From JADLGL01 sp963732865 (GTDB lineage: Bacteria; Pseudomonadota; Alphaproteobacteria; Rhizobiales; Kaistiaceae): a DNA stretch of 64,000 nucleotides. Positions 44,406 to 53,833 of the stretch are shown in pieces (the first letter of the stretch is position 1; every line of letters begins with the position of its first letter). The stretch lies in the NCBI GenBank assembly GCA_963732865.1, contig CAVTBC010000004.1:1054001-1118000 (forward strand), read 5' to 3'. A program made the translations under genes and the position numbers. The notes beneath the pieces are model-generated. The model saw nothing but the letters and a program-made list of their open reading frames with translations. It was not told the origin of the DNA and did no database searches.

Positions 44406-45995
44406 ATGGGTAAGGCAGAACAGGCCAGCAAGGCCGTGGCATCAAGCGAAGACAGCGCAGGGCGCGTCTTCATTTTCGACACGACATTGCGCGACGGGGA
44501 GCAATCGCCAGGCGCCTCAATGACGCTGGAGGAGAAGCTCCAGGTTGCGTCCGTCCTCGACGAGATGGGCGTGGATATTATCGAGGCGGGCTTCCCGATC
44601 GCCTCGCAAGGCGACTTCGAGGCCGTTGCGGAGATTTCCAAGCGGGTCGAGAACGCAGTTGTCTGCGGTCTCGCCCGTGCCGGCTTCGCCGATATCGACC
44701 GGGCCGCCGAGGCGCTGAAGGCCGCGAAGCGCCCGCGCATCCACACCTTCATCGGCACCTCGCCGGTGCATCGGCAGTTCCAGCTGAAGATGAATGAGGA
44801 GGAGGTGTACGAGAAGGTCGTCGCCTCCGTGACGCGGGCGCGAAGCTACACCGATGACGTCGAGTGGTCGCCGATGGACGCGACCCGAACCGAGCACGAC
44901 TATCTCTGCCGGGTCGTCGAAGCCGCGATCAATGCCGGCGCGACGACGATCAACATCCCCGACACGGTCGGCTACACCACGCCGGAAGAATTCCAGGCGC
45001 TGATGCGGATGCTGATCGAGCGGGTGCCGAACTCCGACAAGGCGATCTTCTCCGTCCATTGCCATGACGATCTCGGCATGGCCGTCGCCAATTCGCTGGC
45101 CGGCGTCATTGGCGGCGCGCGGCAGGTCGAATGCACGATCAACGGGCTCGGCGAGCGCGCCGGCAACGCCGCGCTGGAAGAGGTGGTAATGGCGATCAAG
45201 ACCCGCTCGGACATCCTGCCGTTCCACACCGAGATCGACACGACGATGCTGATGCGGGCCTCGAAGCTGGTGTCGGCGGTGACGGCTTTCCCGGTGCAGT
45301 ACAACAAGGCGATCGTCGGCCAGAACGCCTTCGCGCACGAATCCGGCATCCACCAGGACGGCATGTTGAAGAACGCGCAGACGTTCGAAATCATGAAGCC
45401 GGAGGATGTCGGCGTGAAGGCGACGTCGCTGGTCATGGGCAAGCATTCCGGCCGCCACGCCTTCCGCGAGAAGCTGATCGAGCTCGGCTATGATCTGGGC
45501 GACAACGCGCTGAATGACGTGTTCAAGCGCTTCAAGGATCTGGCCGACCGCAAGAAGACCGTGTTCGACGATGACATCGTCGCGCTGGTCGAGGATGAGG
45601 TCGCCACCGCAAGCGAGCTGGTGAAGGTGGTGGCGCTCACCGTCATCGCCGGCACCGGCGGGCCGCAGAAGGCGATCATCACCCTCGACGTCAACGGCCG
45701 CCACGAAACGCGCGAGGCGACCGGCAACGGCCCCGTCGATGCGACCTTCAACGCCATCAAGATGATCCTGCCGCATAGTGGCCACTTGTCGCTCTATCAG
45801 GTGCACGCCGTAACGGAAGGGACCGACGCCCAGGCCGAGGTCTCGGTCCGGCTTGAGGAAGACGGCCGCATGGTGATGGCCCGGGCCGCCGATCCCGACA
45901 CCATGGTGGCCTCGGCGAAGGCCTATGTCTCGGGCATCAACAAGCTGATGACCCGCCGCGGCAAAGGCTCGGTCGAGACGCTCAAGGCAGTCTGA
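44406..45995 (+). CDS. leuA: 2-isopropylmalate synthase
   Basis: First committed step of leucine synthesis, condensing 2-ketoisovalerate with acetyl-CoA. 529 residues. The catalytic TIM-barrel opens with FDTTLRDGEQSPGASM; metal ligands lie in FSVHCHDDLGMAVANSLAG; NGLGERAGNAALEEVV follows. The C-terminal LeuA regulatory domain for leucine feedback includes AIITLDVNGRHETREATGNGPVDA. It is uncoupled from other leu genes here. A leucine-rich leader upstream indicates attenuation in addition to feedback. Confidence 0.97.
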   Translation: MGKAEQASKAVASSEDSAGRVFIFDTTLRDGEQSPGASMTLEEKLQVASVLDEMGVDIIEAGFPIASQGDFEAVAEISKRVENAVVCGLARAGFADIDRAAEALKAAKRPRIHTFIGTSPVHRQFQLKMNEEEVYEKVVASVTRARSYTDDVEWSPMDATRTEHDYLCRVVEAAINAGATTINIPDTVGYTTPEEFQALMRMLIERVPNSDKAIFSVHCHDDLGMAVANSLAGVIGGARQVECTINGLGERAGNAALEEVVMAIKTRSDILPFHTEIDTTMLMRASKLVSAVTAFPVQYNKAIVGQNAFAHESGIHQDGMLKNAQTFEIMKPEDVGVKATSLVMGKHSGRHAFREKLIELGYDLGDNALNDVFKRFKDLADRKKTVFDDDIVALVEDEVATASELVKVVALTVIAGTGGPQKAIITLDVNGRHETREATGNGPVDATFNAIKMILPHSGHLSLYQVHAVTEGTDAQAEVSVRLEEDGRMVMARAADPDTMVASAKAYVSGINKLMTRRGKGSVETLKAV

Positions 45996-46003
45996 CGACG
46001 GCA

Positions 46004-46030
46004 CGCGCGGCGGCGCAATGCCGCCGCGCG
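46004..46030. terminator. Strong hairpin after leuA
   Basis: CGCGCGGCGGC (46004-46014) and GCCGCCGCGCG (46020-46030) form an 11-bp perfect stem with loop GCAAT, 9 bp after leuA. There is no T-run, so it may act as an mRNA 3' stabiliser or a factor-dependent terminator. Confidence 0.5.
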
Positions 46031-46151
46031 CTACTGCACGTGACGGTTGCCTTATTGCAAAGAACAAAAAAAGAACGAAAGTTGATCGGCGACTTGCTTG
46101 CGCTTACGCCGCTCGTCTGCATTGTCTCGAACAGGTTTGAGGGGCGTGGCG

Positions 46152-49107
46152 ATGGCGGGGACGACCCGTTTTCGACGTGGCAGTTCTTGTCGTCTGTCGG
46201 GGCATCCGCTGCGGCGCTTGCTTTACGTTGCTTTGGCGGTCGTCGTCTTCTTCGCCGCGCCGGCACACGCCCAGGTTCCGCCCGCCGAACGGTCCTATGA
46301 GGAGTTCGGTGTCTTTTCGGTGGATCGCAGTCACCCCGAGGCGATCTACCTCAACGGTCCGATCAGCGACGCATCGATCCTGGATTTCCGCAGGGCCCGC
46401 CGCGCGTATCCCGATGCACGCATTTTGGTACTGAACAGCCCGGGCGGCATGGCCGGTAGCGGTCTCGCCATCGCCGACGAGGTGCACGAGGCCGGATTCT
46501 CGACCGTCATCCCGAGTTGGGCGGGCTGCTATTCGGCGTGCTCGTTTCTCTTCTTCGCCGGCGTGGAGCGGTTGGCCGTCGGCGAACTCGGTGTCCACCA
46601 GTTCACAGGCGACAATCCGGACTACGACGTCGCCCAGCGGATGGTGGCCGATGTTTTGGAGATACTGGCGCGGTTCGACACGCCGCAGCCGGTGATCTCG
46701 TTGATGCTGCGGACGCCGCCCGACGACATGTATGTCTTCACACCCGCCGAGATCGATCAATACGGCATCAACCGGGGCTTTGCCGAAGGGGACACCGCTT
46801 ATGAGGAAGCCGGCGGCCCGCCGGTTGCGGCGGCCGATAACGGTCTGACCGGCGTCACGCTGATCGTCGACCCCAATGGTATCAATGAGCGGCGAACGTC
46901 GGGGAGTGTGGCCTGGGATACGATCGATGAGGACGGACAGAACGTCCTCCTCGCGGCTGTCGATCTCGGCCGAGGCGAAGTCAGCGCCGGCATCATCATC
47001 TCGGCGCCGTTGGATCCGACGGAATTGTACGGCGTCATTGTCGGCGTCTTGAGCGAGGACGCGGCCCTGTTGGGCGACGGCGATAACCGGACGGTGGAAC
47101 TCTGGGTCAAGGGGTCCGACGGCGAGGTCCGGCCAACTACTCTCGGCGGTGGCGAGTTCGACGCCGAGCGGAGCATCGTCTATCTCGGCGGCAATCGCCG
47201 ATGGCTGGCCCTGGACCTCTCGCTGATCCGGGACGCCGTGGCGATTGACCTTGTGTTCAAAGGCGGCTCGGCACCGGACGCGATACTGTCCATCCCGCTC
47301 GCGGACGTCGTCTCCGAGACGGCGTCGGGGTGGCTTGAACAAGCCGCAGATATGCCGCTGGGCGATCGCGACGGGCCGCGCACAGTCACGCCCGTAGCCG
47401 TGAGAACGGCGTCTGGATCGCCACCTGCCGACGCGACAATCACCTGGTACACCTATGGGCCGAGCCTTGGCGTGCGGCTGGAAATCCCGTCGCAAGGCAT
47501 CTGGGCCGACCTTTCGTTCACCGATGAATCGGCCTTGATGGTGTTCTACCCGCCGGAAGCTTTCGCCGACGATGCGTTCCGTGTCGCCCTCCTTGGGGCG
47601 GACTGGGAAGCCTATGACGTCGGGGTGTTCGTGGCACAACTCGCCGACCCAAGCCGATATCTCGATTCCGTCTCTACGATCGATTTGTTGCTGGAACTTG
47701 CCTCGGGCGAGAACCTGGTCGTCAGCCTGCCGAAGAACGCGGAATACACGGCAATGCTGGCGGAGGCGGCGCGATCCTGGAATGCGACGGAGACCACGGA
47801 AACACCGCTGATCGTCGACGCACCCGACGCCGATCTTGAGCAAAGGATTGTGACGGCAGACGTTCAGGCTGGCGGATCGACGGCAACGCAGTGCGTTGCC
47901 TGCCATTCTTTGACACGGGGTGGCGGGACCCGAAATCGGCCCCAATCTCTATGACATCGTCGGCGCGCGTGTCGGCAGGACGGATGGGTTCGACTATTCG
48001 CGTGGCCTCGAAGCGTTGCGGGCGGCCGGGGCGATATGGACCGTCGAGCAGCTCAACTACTTCCTGGCGGGGCCAAACACGGCGGTGCCGGGTACATTGA
48101 TGGCGCATCCCGGCATAGACAACAGTCAGGAGCGAATCAATGTCATCGCCTTCCTGCGCTCGCTATCGGCGAATCCGGTCTCGCTGGTTCCCACCCCTGT
48201 CGCAACGATGCCCGACTGGCGACTGCCGCCGACCTTTGGTGACGTCAAGATCGTGTCGGGGACCGGGCCCGCGGAGCGGCGTGTGCCGGTTCAGTCAGGC
48301 GGTCCGATCAACGCCGGCACCGCGCTCGGCGGCCGTTGCCTCGGCTTCATCGCAGAAGCACCGGAGTTGCGCATGACTTATCGGCCCGGCAGCGGACGTT
48401 CGCTAGTCCTGTCCGTGGATTCGCTCATCTTCACCGTCATCGTGGTCAGGGATCCGAACGGCGACTGGTTCTGCGACGACAATTTCGGATCTGTCAGCGA
48501 CCCGTCGATTGAGTGGAAAGATCCTGCTGGCGGCGAGTATCAGATCTGGGTCGGTACCTATGCGGACAATTCCATCCACGCGGCGACGCTGGTGGCGCAG
48601 GTGGGGGGCGCCACTCTGGGCGCGCCGGACACCGGATCGGCCGAACCGGCCGACGACACCGGGCGGCCGTATCCGTGGGAGGAGGCTCAGTTTCTTGCCT
48701 CCTATCGCGATTGGACCGTGTTCCGTCAAAGCGGCTGCTTCATCGCCTCCCTCGCCGTGAGTTCTGAGCCGGAGAACCCGGCGCTCGATCCGACCTATGT
48801 CATTGTGCTGGATCAACCGGCGGGTGGCGACGGACCACGGATGGCGTTCCTGTTCGGCTACAATCTCGATGGACGCCACTACGCCACAGCTTCCGTCGAC
48901 GGTGGCCGGGCCTTCAATCTTGTGTCGGATGCGGGCGATGCATTCATCGATGTTCAGGCTGAGGAACCGGCGTTGATCGAGGCGATGCGGCAGGGTGTCG
49001 AGTTGGTGCTGTCGGGTACCACGCCCGGTGGCTCGGCTCGCAGGGACACAATTTCACTGCTTGGGTTCACGGCCGCCCTGGAGCACGCGCAAACGGCCTG
49101 CCACTGA
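46152..49107 (+). pseudogene. Periplasmic ClpP-like domain fused to cytochrome c, one frameshift
   Basis: One long gene split by a 1-bp indel near 47925-47931. Part 1, from ATG 46152, has a signal peptide (LYVALAVVVFFAAPAHA) and a ClpP/crotonase-fold domain with candidate Ser in AGCYSACSFLFFAG and His in LGVHQF. A beta-rich middle leads to a haem motif CVACH (47892-47906). In the next frame the class I cytochrome c continues without loss: GPEIGPNLYDIVGARVGRTDGFDYS, axial-Met candidate PGTLMAHPGI and INVIAFLRSLS. The C-terminal part (IYxWVGTY-type, GGEYQIWVGTYADNS) resembles a secreted PPC-like domain. About 984 residues if repaired. Function unknown: perhaps a redox-linked periplasmic protease. 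Confidence 0.78.
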
Positions 49108-49114
49108 CTTGCGA

Positions 49115-50050
49115 TCAGCCGCCGTGCTCCGGCGATTCCTGACCTGAGGGATCGCTGGTGGCCGAGGCGCCCTGATGCGGCATGGGGCCGGCGGGGGGGG
49201 CGTGCGACGCGAGCCTTGGCGGGGCGGTCGTCGGGTCGGCGAAATGGATGACCGTCTGCGGGAACGGGATGGTCAGGCCGGCCTTCTCGAGCGCCTTCTT
49301 GCCGCCTTCGGTGAGGTCCCAACGCGTGGCCCAGAAATCCGGTGTCGTCGTCCAAGCGCGCAGCTGCAGCACCACGGAGCTATCGCCCAGCGTCAGCGGC
49401 ACCACCTGGACCGGCGGATCCGCCAGCACCTGCGGATGCGAGGCCGCAAATTCGGCGAGGACCTGACGCCCTCGCGACATGTCGTTGTCGTAGTCGATGC
49501 CGAATTCGATCAGGACCAACCGCGTCGGGTTGCGCGTGTAGTTGGTGATCGTGGTGTTCCACAGCTCGGAGTTCGGCACGAATTTGTATATGCCGTCCCA
49601 GGTCCTGATGCGCGCGTTGAACAGGTTGAGTTCCTCGACGGTGCCGGCGACGGCGGTGGTCTCAATGTAGTCACCAGCGCGGAAGGGGCGCAGCCACAGA
49701 AGCATCAGCCCGGCGGCGATGTTGGCAAGCGTGCCCTGCAAGGCGAGGCCGATGGCGAGTGCCGCACCGCCGAGAGCCGCAAGGACGGATGCGGTCTGGA
49801 CACCCAACTGGCCGAGGGCGGCCACCACCACCAGAATGACGATGGTGTAGCGCACGACCGACCGGATCACGGGTTTCAGCGTCGCGTCCAGCTTGCCGGT
49901 GCGGTCGAAAAGCCGGACGACGGCACGGGCGACATAGCCGGCCGCGATGTAGCCGATCACGAGGATCGCGATAGCGCCCGCGAGGTGGGGAATGAAGTTC
50001 AGCAGCCAGTCCCAGGCCGCTGTGGCGAAATCCGTGAGGTCCTGAGAAAT
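49115..50050 (-). CDS. Small-conductance mechanosensitive channel (MscS family)
   Basis: Membrane channel opened by tension, protecting against osmotic downshock. The pore helix is GVQTASVLAALGGAALAIGLALQGTLANIAAG; LRPFRAGDYIETTAVAGTVEEL begins the beta domain. A Pro/Gly-rich tail ends the protein. The first standard start (GTG 49960) removes part of the first helix. The frame continues upstream (DFATAAWDWLLNFIPHLAGAI) to ATT 50050, eight bases from a perfect AAGGAGG (50059-50065). I suggest ATT initiation or a one-base error; otherwise 281 residues from 49960. Confidence 0.88.
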   Translation of the reverse strand: MSQDLTDFATAAWDWLLNFIPHLAGAIAILVIGYIAAGYVARAVVRLFDRTGKLDATLKPVIRSVVRYTIVILVVVAALGQLGVQTASVLAALGGAALAIGLALQGTLANIAAGLMLLWLRPFRAGDYIETTAVAGTVEELNLFNARIRTWDGIYKFVPNSELWNTTITNYTRNPTRLVLIEFGIDYDNDMSRGRQVLAEFAASHPQVLADPPVQVVPLTLGDSSVVLQLRAWTTTPDFWATRWDLTEGGKKALEKAGLTIPFPQTVIHFADPTTAPPRLASHAPPAGPMPHQGASATSDPSGQESPEHGG

Positions 50051-50279
50051 TGGTCGTCCCTCCTTGCCATGGGTGCGGTGCTAAGGATGCACGGCTCGGC
50101 CAAACCCCGCAAATGCGGGACCGGCCTCGACGCCCGGCGGTCCCGGTTTTTCCAGCGATTGCTGCAGCCGGCGGCGAGGCGGGGGGCTTGTCTCGTCGTC
50201 ACGAAAATCGCCAAACACCGATCCGCCGCAGCGGAGCGCCTTGCGGTGAGAGCGCCGCGTTCCTATAAACCGCGGCTGT

Positions 50280-50355
<76 letters not shown>

Positions 50356-50659
50356 ATAATATCAATGCGTTAGGCTGCATCGGCGAAAGGCGTGAGTTTT
50401 CGTGTCCGTCCGGTGTCCGATATTGGACCCGAGTTGGAGCGACACACGCGGGTCGTAGGCGCGCTTCCGTAACCCGCTCGATCAAAAGGGTAGATCACCC
50501 GAAATACCTTTCGATGAAGCGGTGGCAGCCCTCGGGTATCAATTGAGAGGCGCTCGCCGCTCTACGAGCCCGAAACCCCCTCCACATCGAGGGTAGCATG
50601 CCTTTCATTCGAAGCCGACCGCTTGATATGGGTTCGCGGCGAAGTGGGAGCTGGCCCGA
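50356..50659. other. Stretch without a supported gene downstream of tRNA-Lys
   Basis: 304 bp with only short frames. No repeat of the tRNA 3' end, no integrase gene and no clear promoter can be seen. Confidence 0.5.
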
Positions 50660-51124
50660 ATGTCATCGACATTCGTTGATCAAGACGTGATCAAGAACCT
50701 GACAGGCGGCCCGATCCTGTGGTTCGCAGACTGGCCCGTTGATGCTGTCCCGAAATCTGGCGGCGGGGTCTATACGATCTGGGACCGCGAGGAAAAGTTC
50801 GTCTACGTCGGCATGTCGGGCCGTTCAGCAGATGTCCGAGGATCGGGGCCGTGGGGTCGGCTAAACAGCCATGCATCGGGGCGGCGCAACGGTGACCAGT
50901 TCTGCGTCTATGTCTGCGACAGGCTGGTCCTACCGATACTGCATAATAGGCTCCATGGGGTGGCTGCCGGATACCTCCGTCTTGATGGGGAGACCAAAGG
51001 CTACATCCCGAGCCAACTGGGATTCCGCTACCTTGCCGTTCGCAGCCCAAGGGAGGCACGAGAGATCGAGGCGGCATTCCAGCGGGGCGATGCCGTCGGC
51101 AAGCCCTTGTTGAACCCGCGCTGA
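50660..51124 (+). CDS. GIY-YIG nuclease-domain protein
   Basis: 154 residues. The motif pair GGVYTIW ... FVYVGMSGRS matches the GIY and YIG elements; an Arg (ADVRGSGPWGRLNSH) and a late Glu (REAREIEAAF) occupy the expected metal/catalytic positions. Stand-alone single-domain proteins of this size occur as nucleases in mobile elements and defence systems; the target is unknown. It is followed by an HNH-type protein in the same direction 148 bp later. Base composition appears lower in GC than the flanking core genes. Confidence 0.75.
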   Translation: MSSTFVDQDVIKNLTGGPILWFADWPVDAVPKSGGGVYTIWDREEKFVYVGMSGRSADVRGSGPWGRLNSHASGRRNGDQFCVYVCDRLVLPILHNRLHGVAAGYLRLDGETKGYIPSQLGFRYLAVRSPREAREIEAAFQRGDAVGKPLLNPR

Positions 51125-51272
51125 TTGCGGCCCGTCGGGTTAGGGCCTAGCGACCGAGCAGAGGACAAACGCGTTTGCACCGGCGACCGACTTCGACGAA
51201 CTCAAGTCACTGGTTGTCTACCGGAACCAAATACGCCGTTCGAAATGAACTGGCCTGGAGTTGGGTGTGTAG

Positions 51273-52028
51273 ATGACCAGGCTTCAGCGCCGCCTGGCCG
51301 AACAACCCTTATGTGTGTTGTGTGGTGGCGCCCATCGCGCAGAAACGATTGACCATATTCCTCCAATCTCCGTTTTTACGGAACGGAGGCGGCCAAAAGG
51401 GTTGGAGTTCGTCTCGTGTCGTCCGTGCAACGTAGGGGCTAGCGGGAGCGACCTAGCTGCAGCAGTTCTCAGCCGTATCTATCCAAATGTACGCCCCCAA
51501 CACGCGGGCGAGCTCCGCAAACTAACGCGTAGCGTTGCCAAACGACACCCGGGATTGTTGGAGGAGATGTGGCCAAGCGCCGACCAAGTCCGAAGGTTTG
51601 GTGACGCTGCATGGGCGCCGGCGGATGCGCATGTCCTCAATGCAAGTGGACCTATCCTGACACGCCTGATGAACCGGTTCATCGCCAGGGTCGGCCTTGC
51701 ACTGCACAATCAACTCACCCATCGCATTGCTCCCCTCGAGAGCGCCGTCTCGGTCCGTTGGTTCTCAAACGCCGAGCTCTACGGCGGGCAATATCCCAAG
51801 GAGTTCATGGCTTTGTTCGGGCCTCCGCATACGCTGATCCAAGGGTCGTGGAGTGTGGCGGATCAGTTTCTGTTCGACAGCAAGGGGACGGCGGATGGTC
51901 ACATGACCGTGCATTTGGCTTCATTCCGGCAGGCCTTCGCCGGTGCCGCCCTTGTGTCAGAGGCAGGATGGGCGGAAGGCACTCCAGCAGGTAACGTGTT
52001 CACCCCCGGATTTCTGCGCTCTTCATAG
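51273..52028 (+). CDS. HNH-endonuclease-like zinc-finger protein
   Basis: 251 residues. The N-terminus has the HNH/McrA-like arrangement CVLCGG ... ETIDHIPPISVF ... LEFVSCRPCNVGASG: two CxxC pairs for zinc and a DH at the active-site position. The remaining ~190 residues are not recognised. It pairs with the GIY-YIG gene in an accessory segment after a tRNA, suggesting a mobile-element or defence role (inferred). The start ATG 51273 lacks a strong binding site. Confidence 0.72.
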   Translation: MTRLQRRLAEQPLCVLCGGAHRAETIDHIPPISVFTERRRPKGLEFVSCRPCNVGASGSDLAAAVLSRIYPNVRPQHAGELRKLTRSVAKRHPGLLEEMWPSADQVRRFGDAAWAPADAHVLNASGPILTRLMNRFIARVGLALHNQLTHRIAPLESAVSVRWFSNAELYGGQYPKEFMALFGPPHTLIQGSWSVADQFLFDSKGTADGHMTVHLASFRQAFAGAALVSEAGWAEGTPAGNVFTPGFLRSS

Positions 52029-52892
52029 GGAATGTTCTCAGACAGCATTACGGTCTGCATCACCCTCGGCCGCTGGGATATCGGCCCGGAGGCGCCTAGG
52101 CAACTTTTTGGGCCGCCCTTCAGCATGCCGCCGAGAATCAACGGTGACTTTCCTGGGCCGTGTCCCTCGACGGTGGAGCCGACATAGGTAACCCCCCGCC
52201 TTCTCTTCCGCCGTGGATGCAGGAGTTGGTGATGTCCTGGTTGGGGCCCGTCGGCCTGCCTGCGGCCGTCGGCTTGTCGGCCGCCGGCGGGTCGTCTCCG
52301 TCTGGCACCATCGGCAAGACTGCTTTTCGAGCAGGGCGTCGCCGACCGACCTCCCTACCTCGACCGGTTGGGGGATATCATCGTCGGACTTTGGGCCTGA
52401 CTTGGTTGGCCGTAGATCGAAAAGCGTGTGCCACGCTCGAAGATGTCAGGGGTGAGCGCCGGCGCGGGGCACGACCACAACGACGATCGCCATGGCGGTT
52501 GTACCCTGGGTTCTGGATAAACCTTTCGCGCCGAGTGATTGGCCTCCGCATGGCAGGACTGGAGCAAACTACCCGGCAACGTAGCGAGATACTCGTCTTC
52601 GACGCGCTCCCTCACGCGACACTCACCGACGACACCTGCCAAACTTCAATTTCCACGTGGCGATAGCCTACGGGCCCGTCGCTTGGCGGCCGGCGAGTAG
52701 CAACACCGCAAGTACTCCGGAGCGAAAGGCAAGTCGAAGCTTTGGCACCGGTCCCGCTATGCGTTTCATCGACCTTCTGAGTACGCGCCTATGGGCCGAG
52801 CACCGATCTTCCTCAGAGAGTGTTTGAGAAGGACCGCGGGAGCAGAAGGAGTTTAACCAAAGAGGTGGTTGGGATTTGGGAGATTGGGGACC
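52029..52892. other. Accessory stretch without a supported gene
   Basis: About 860 bp. An open frame of 168 codons at 52160-52666 has no recognisable domain, signal or codon pattern and is not accepted. I see no inverted repeats of insertion-sequence type and no transposase remnant that I can name. The next gene is on the opposite strand. Confidence 0.5.
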
Positions 52893-53261
52893 CTAGGGAA
52901 GCGCTTCGATAAAGAAAACGCGATTGGGTTCCATGATTGTCATCGCCTCATCCGGGGTCACCGGGTATGCGTGGATGTTGGTTCCGTTCAGATCGTAACA
53001 AATGTGAGTTGTCTCTGCCCCGCGCACCGCACCGATCTTCGTGCCGTTGTTGAAAGCGATCCGGCCACTCGCATTCTCCAAGGGTCCTTCCCAAAGACGT
53101 GCACGGTTGGGATCCCGAGCAGCTTTTGGATCCTTCACGACCTCTCGATAGGCTTCAACCGGACCAACATCACCGGCCATCCAGTCGATGCTGAAATAGT
53201 CGTCGGCCCACGACCAAAAAGCTTCGTAGAGCTGACGCGCCGTGTAATTTTCGAAAAACAA
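52893..53261 (-). CDS. Hypothetical protein, possibly 5'-truncated by a frameshift
   Basis: 122 residues from TTG 53261: FFENYTARQLYEAFWSWADDYFSIDW ... GTNIHAYPVTPDEAMTIM. It looks protein-like but I do not recognise it. The upstream sequence continues in another frame (SNRGERLGRMPFLTPLAHGK ... YDNGRIIDKSRSALPCF, about 53395-53270), so the real gene may start further left on this strand and carry an indel near 53255. The 305 bp between it and the ACP gene hold no other supported gene. Confidence 0.45.
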   Translation of the reverse strand: MFFENYTARQLYEAFWSWADDYFSIDWMAGDVGPVEAYREVVKDPKAARDPNRARLWEGPLENASGRIAFNNGTKIGAVRGAETTHICYDLNGTNIHAYPVTPDEAMTIMEPNRVFFIEALP

Positions 53262-53566
53262 GGAAGGGCTGAGCGGGACTTATCTATTATTCGTCCGTTG
53301 TCGTAGGTTGCCGAGAAGTGCTTCCCGTGCGCCAAAGGTGTAAGAAACGGCATTCGGCCAAGGCGTTCCCCCCTGTTGCTGTACGCTTCCAACAACCGAC
53401 GCTTGCTGCATCGCCGGCAAGCCGCATAAAACGATCAACCAGAGGAGCCGGACTCTCTCTTAAATAAGGCCGCCATCTGTTCCAAAAACTCTGATGACGG
53501 ACAAAGAGCGCCCCTTTGCAGGTCCATCGCCTTTGTACCCCAGCCGCGATAAGCTGGGCGCCGGCA

Positions 53567-53833
53567 ATGGCGCGCAACTTGCTCACACCGGAATTGGAGA
53601 AGGACGTGCTCGAGATCACCTCTCGGCTCATGCGCGACCGACAGCTGGTTGGTGAACCCCGGCTCGACGTTTCGCTGGGCGAAGATGGGCTCGGGTTCAA
53701 TTCAATCGCCTGCCTTGATCTAATGGGAGCGATTGAGACCGAATGCGGCGTCCTTATCCCGGAGAAATACTGGAACGGCCGTAAGCTGAGGGATCTCAAC
53801 GAACTCATGCGGGTTGCGGTTAAACGCCGGTGA
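53567..53833 (+). CDS. Free-standing acyl carrier protein of the aryl-acid cluster
   Basis: 88 residues from ATG 53567 (MARNLLTPELEKDV). The phosphopantetheine Ser is S46 in GLGFNSIACLDLMGAIE, in an atypical setting (FNSI instead of DSL). The helix after it (CGVLIPEKYWNGRKLRDLNELMRVA) fits a carrier fold. Its TGA overlaps the ligase start (GTGA), the same coupling used by the ACP at 11330-11605. It probably carries the aryl acid activated by the adjacent ligase. First gene of the plus-strand operon 53567-58272. Confidence 0.82.
   Translation: MARNLLTPELEKDVLEITSRLMRDRQLVGEPRLDVSLGEDGLGFNSIACLDLMGAIETECGVLIPEKYWNGRKLRDLNELMRVAVKRR

Noticed and set aside
44517..46067. Minus-strand frame of 516 codons opposite leuA
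   Set aside because: Antisense shadow of leuA with no family resemblance.
46104..47945. Minus-strand frame of 613 codons opposite the ClpP/cytochrome gene
   Set aside because: Plus-strand protein has signal peptide and haem motif; the reverse frame has none.
52160..52666. Plus-strand frame of 168 codons
   Set aside because: No domain, signal or protein-like composition; GC-rich chance frame.
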